Assembly (NCBI GenBank): GCA_964030475.1
Contig: CAXIPT010000009.1
Location: 2,321,878 to 2,385,877, forward strand
From: Tethya wilhelma
Taxonomy: Eukaryota > Porifera > Demospongiae > Tethyida > Tethyidae
DNA: 64,000 nucleotides
Reading direction: 5' to 3'
Position numbers and translations under genes: made by a program. Shown here one piece after another: positions 61,011 to 64,000 of this stretch (the stretch's first letter is position 1; every line of letters begins with the position of its first letter). A model generated the notes under the pieces. That model saw only the letters and a program-made list of their open reading frames with translations, was not told the origin of the DNA and searched no databases.

Positions 61011-62129
61011 GTAGACAGGATCACTGGTAACTGGATCTTCGTAAATCAATTCCAAATCCACTTCTCCAACTGGTGAATCTGACCTCTCGAGAGTGCGCAC
61101 ACGATAGTTTGGTTCCTCGTACTCACAAGATCCATTCTCATTCTCTTTCTCCACAGAGTACATTTGATCATACTCTCGAGGTGCACTTCTATCTGTTTCC
61201 AATGTTGGCTGATCGTGTGTCGGCCCACTGTACGAATAAGCGCTTAGTTTGGTTTCCATTTGTGTGCCAGGTAAGTTGCGTGTAAAAGGTCCCGTTTCAA
61301 TGTAAGCATAGTCATGTGGTGTGTTGTCTGGGTCTTTGTAGATGACTCTTTGGTCATCCTTCACAGTCGAGTATGATAATGTATTCAATTTGGTCCCTAT
61401 AATAATAATAATATTATAATATGATGTGCCATACAAGCACACATGTATAAATACCGAAAAATTTTCTACTTTGGCTATAACACACATGCAACATTCACTG
61501 AGTAGATCAAGGCATGTGTTCCTAACTAGTTGGATAACAATAATTATTACAGTAAAAAAACAAAAGAGTGATGACTTATAAATTTCTTGACTGGAAGTAG
61601 AGTACTGGTCAGAACCATAATATACTATGCTATATCTTGGACGGTACACACAATTATATAGTTTCAGTCTCACTTTCCCATGAAAAAAAACTACCAAAAC
61701 TGAATGTGAGGGAGAGACCAAGAGCCTGGAAATGAGGCTACAATTTTGTATACATGTACTTACCATTACTGACGTAGTTAGGATTGTCTAGATCTAAGCC
61801 ATGATTATTAATATTAATATCCTGTGACTTCTTCTTTTGCACTCCAATCACCACTCCGACAGCAATGATCACCACAATGATGGCCAAACACAGTAGGACT
61901 AGTACCACTATAATTGGAGTGACAATGGAAGAGGATCCTTGAGGTGGACTCACTACAGTTATCGTGCTTGATGTAGTGGGGACAACTAATGAAGTCTGAG
62001 TGGTAGTTTGTCCAGCTTCCATTGATGACTGGCTTGATCCTGTGATGGCACCATTATTCGAGATGTATGTTGTAGTCAAGGATGGTGAGACTATAGGTTG
62101 TGCAGGTGTGGAAGTTATTGTTGAGACGG
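61011..62129 (-). CDS. Receptor tyrosine kinase paralogue, stalk/transmembrane and juxtamembrane exons only
   Basis: On the minus strand, an exon from before 62129 to 61764 encodes a Ser/Thr-rich stalk and a membrane helix ([20 protein letters not shown]) with QKKK. The exon 61396-61011 encodes the juxtamembrane part with VIYKDPDN, YAYIE, CEYEEPN and IYEDPV. They match exons 2 and 3 of the plus-strand receptor in sequence and phase but are clearly diverged. The ectodomain is cut by the n at 62130. No matching kinase follows on this strand; the GT repeat and n at 60804 come instead. Confidence 0.8.
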
Positions 62130-62130
62130 N
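62130..62130. other. Single n (probable contig join) in a GT repeat
   Basis: Lies between the stalk exon of one receptor fragment and the end of another's kinase, next to TG repeats that could have caused a false join. Confidence 0.65.
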
Positions 62131-62308
62131 TGTGTGTGTGTGTGCGTGCGTGCTACACAGATGATTGTACATTAATAACCATAAAATAGTCCATAATAGG
62201 CTAGGTTGTTGAAAATTGTTGAAAAACAGCTATTAATTGGGCCATGGGTTTGTATTTGTCTGTGTATGTGCCAGTGGTGTTTGTGAGTTAGAATAAAGAA
62301 TCCCTCAC

Positions 62309-63991
62309 CAGCAGTTCACCATGAGTTGGTACAAAGGTCGAGGACACCCAGGGGGTGGAGGTTGACAGTAGTTGTCTTGGATCTTCCTCAGCACCTCTTT
62401 GACAGAGAACTCTGAGAATGGCTTCCTCCCAACAGACCAGATCTCAAAGAGCACCATTCCATAGCTCCACACGTCACTGTCAGTGGAGTACTTCTTGAAG
62501 AACAGTGCCTACATGTACAACACATAGCGTAAGTTAACACAGAAGGGCGGAGCTCTGGAATGAGAAGTACATAGCAGACTTAATTACCTCAGGGGCTGTC
62601 CATTTGACTGGTATTTTCCCTCCCTTTCCTCCAGTGGTGTAGTAGGTGTTGTCCATTAGGTCACGAGCCATTCCAAAGTCACCAATCTGCAACGATAATG
62701 TAGGAGCTAAACAATGGAAGGATCTGTGTCAGTATAGATTGACCAGTGATCGAAACTAGCTAGTGAATTAAAGCCACAAGTCTAATTCATCATTGTTAAA
62801 AAGTAATATATAACCACCAATCAGTATATTAATTTTCTCTTTACACCTATAATTGCAATTCATCAATTATGTCTAGTCTTTTAGACTGGAACTTGACAGG
62901 AACGATCAAAGCTACTAGCATGTATGTTTTCTCCAGAATAAAAGTAAAGAGGAGGGGGGAGGTGGGGGGAGTTGCTTAAAATTGTCTGATGTATTAACAC
63001 GTAATTTATGAGGTGGGTGGGAGGAGAGCTCCTACCCCTCTTTAGAGGAAACAATGTTAGTACTAGAGGTATACATATACCTTGCATGTGAGTGTGTCGT
63101 TGAGAAGGACGTTCCTAGCTGCCAGGTCACGATGGATGTAAGACTTGGAGGAGAGATAAGCCATCCCAGCTGCAATGTCTCTGGCAAACTTGAGGAACCG
63201 ATGCTGTAGAATATCACTAGACCTGCCATACAAGCATAGCATGTGGCAAGCATGAGCAGTGAAGAGCAATACCATTTTGTTGATATTAATTAAGGAGAGT
63301 TCACTAGTTTCACTGTTATGACAAAGACACATCTTTATGTGGGTATTTAATTTGCTAAGACATAAACCAACATGTATGCAATTCCTAGCAGGAATTAAAC
63401 AAGCAAGTTATGCTACCCACAATAATTGTTTTTGGTTTATATTTTGAAACTTAGTTGTGAGCACAGGGCAATGCTATAACCAAAGTAAAAACATTACTCC
63501 TCATGAAAACCCTCAAAAAGGAAGTGTGTGGTAGTATGTTTCGTACACAGTACAGGTATTATGTGCACTGGCTACCTCTCAATGTTGATGAGGTATTCTC
63601 TCAAGTCTCCATTCTTGAGTAACTCCAGACAAATCATTACCTGGAAGGAAATGAACAAGAATAATGATGCACAGGAATCAGTGTGAAATTTTCAGTTAAT
63701 CTGTGCATTAGTATCATGAATTGTAGTTATCGGTGATAATATGATGCATTGCTGATAAAAAATAATGTTCAACTCACTGGTTGTCCCACTGTCACTACTC
63801 CGTACAACTTGACAATGTTCTTGTGAGTGAACTGTCCCATGATGGCAGCTTCTTGGAGGAACTTCACCATGTCTTCTTCTGACGATTGTGCTCTCAACAT
63901 TTTCACAGCCACGTCCAATTTAGCACGAGAAACAGACCAAGTGCCTTTGAAAACTTCACCAAATTGACCATTTCCAAGTTCTTCATGAGTT
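62309..63991 (-). CDS. Receptor tyrosine kinase paralogue, kinase exons only
   Basis: Minus-strand exons 63991-63778, 63640-63576, 63222-63081, 62686-62588 and 62508-62309 have the same phases as the last five kinase exons of the plus-strand gene and the same lengths except one (99 instead of 96 nt, one extra codon in the activation loop). Motifs: [39 protein letters not shown], then [16 protein letters not shown]. In the 214-nt first exon I count four differences from the plus-strand gene. The gene continues beyond 64000 toward its N-terminus; the final kinase exon is not seen. Confidence 0.88.
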
Positions 63992-64000
63992 CTAGAGTGT

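Noticed and set aside
60696..61030. Open frames of CVCVCV/THTHTH type around 60.8-61.0 kb
   Set aside because: Translations of a GT microsatellite across an n; not genes.

Overview
The window is animal nuclear DNA: spliced genes with short GT-AG introns, metazoan genes (FAN1, RPL15, CWF19L1, a POMK-like kinase, NUPR1-like, START proteins, receptor tyrosine kinases) and many GT/CA microsatellites. Tandem kinase-kelch fusions, TRANK1-like giants and mucin-stalked tyrosine kinases suggest a sponge, perhaps a demosponge like Amphimedon; that assignment is inference. All exon models come from reading splice sites and codon phase by eye.

Layout. 1-16.3 kb: the tail of a plus-strand gene; a minus-strand TRANK1-type gene (777-10154, seven coding exons, about 2896 aa); CWF19L1 on the minus strand (10866-14896, 15 coding exons, 553 aa); and a single-exon POMK-like gene on the plus strand. 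16.6-32.5 kb: a second, larger TRANK1-type gene on the plus strand (12 coding exons, about 3747 aa) whose N-terminus repeats a three-exon TPR/linker/ankyrin-like module three times. 33-39.4 kb: three tandem six-exon START-domain genes on the minus strand. 40.6-49.6 kb: an array of kinase/coiled-coil/kelch genes (one possibly 5'-damaged, one pseudogene, one intact), followed by RPL15; a degenerate RPL15 fragment behind the first copy shows that the duplicated unit included RPL15. 50.3-54 kb: a NUPR1-like gene and FAN1, whose middle exons lie on the opposite strand from its first exons. 54-64 kb: palindromic elements, a minisatellite, one receptor tyrosine kinase on the plus strand and pieces of near-identical relatives on the minus strand.

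Single n characters at 52379, 52527, 55546, 60804 and 62130 look like contig joins. The block between 52527 and 55546 is probably inverted, which would restore FAN1 exon order; the block between 60804 and 62130 is probably misplaced. A perfect 538-bp direct repeat inside the large TRANK1-type gene may also be an assembly artefact.

The most biologically interesting items are the exon-module triplication in the TRANK1-type gene, the kinase/coiled-coil/kelch fusion family with DLG in place of DFG, a START protein with a signal peptide, and a MITE family with two clean 9-bp target-site duplications.
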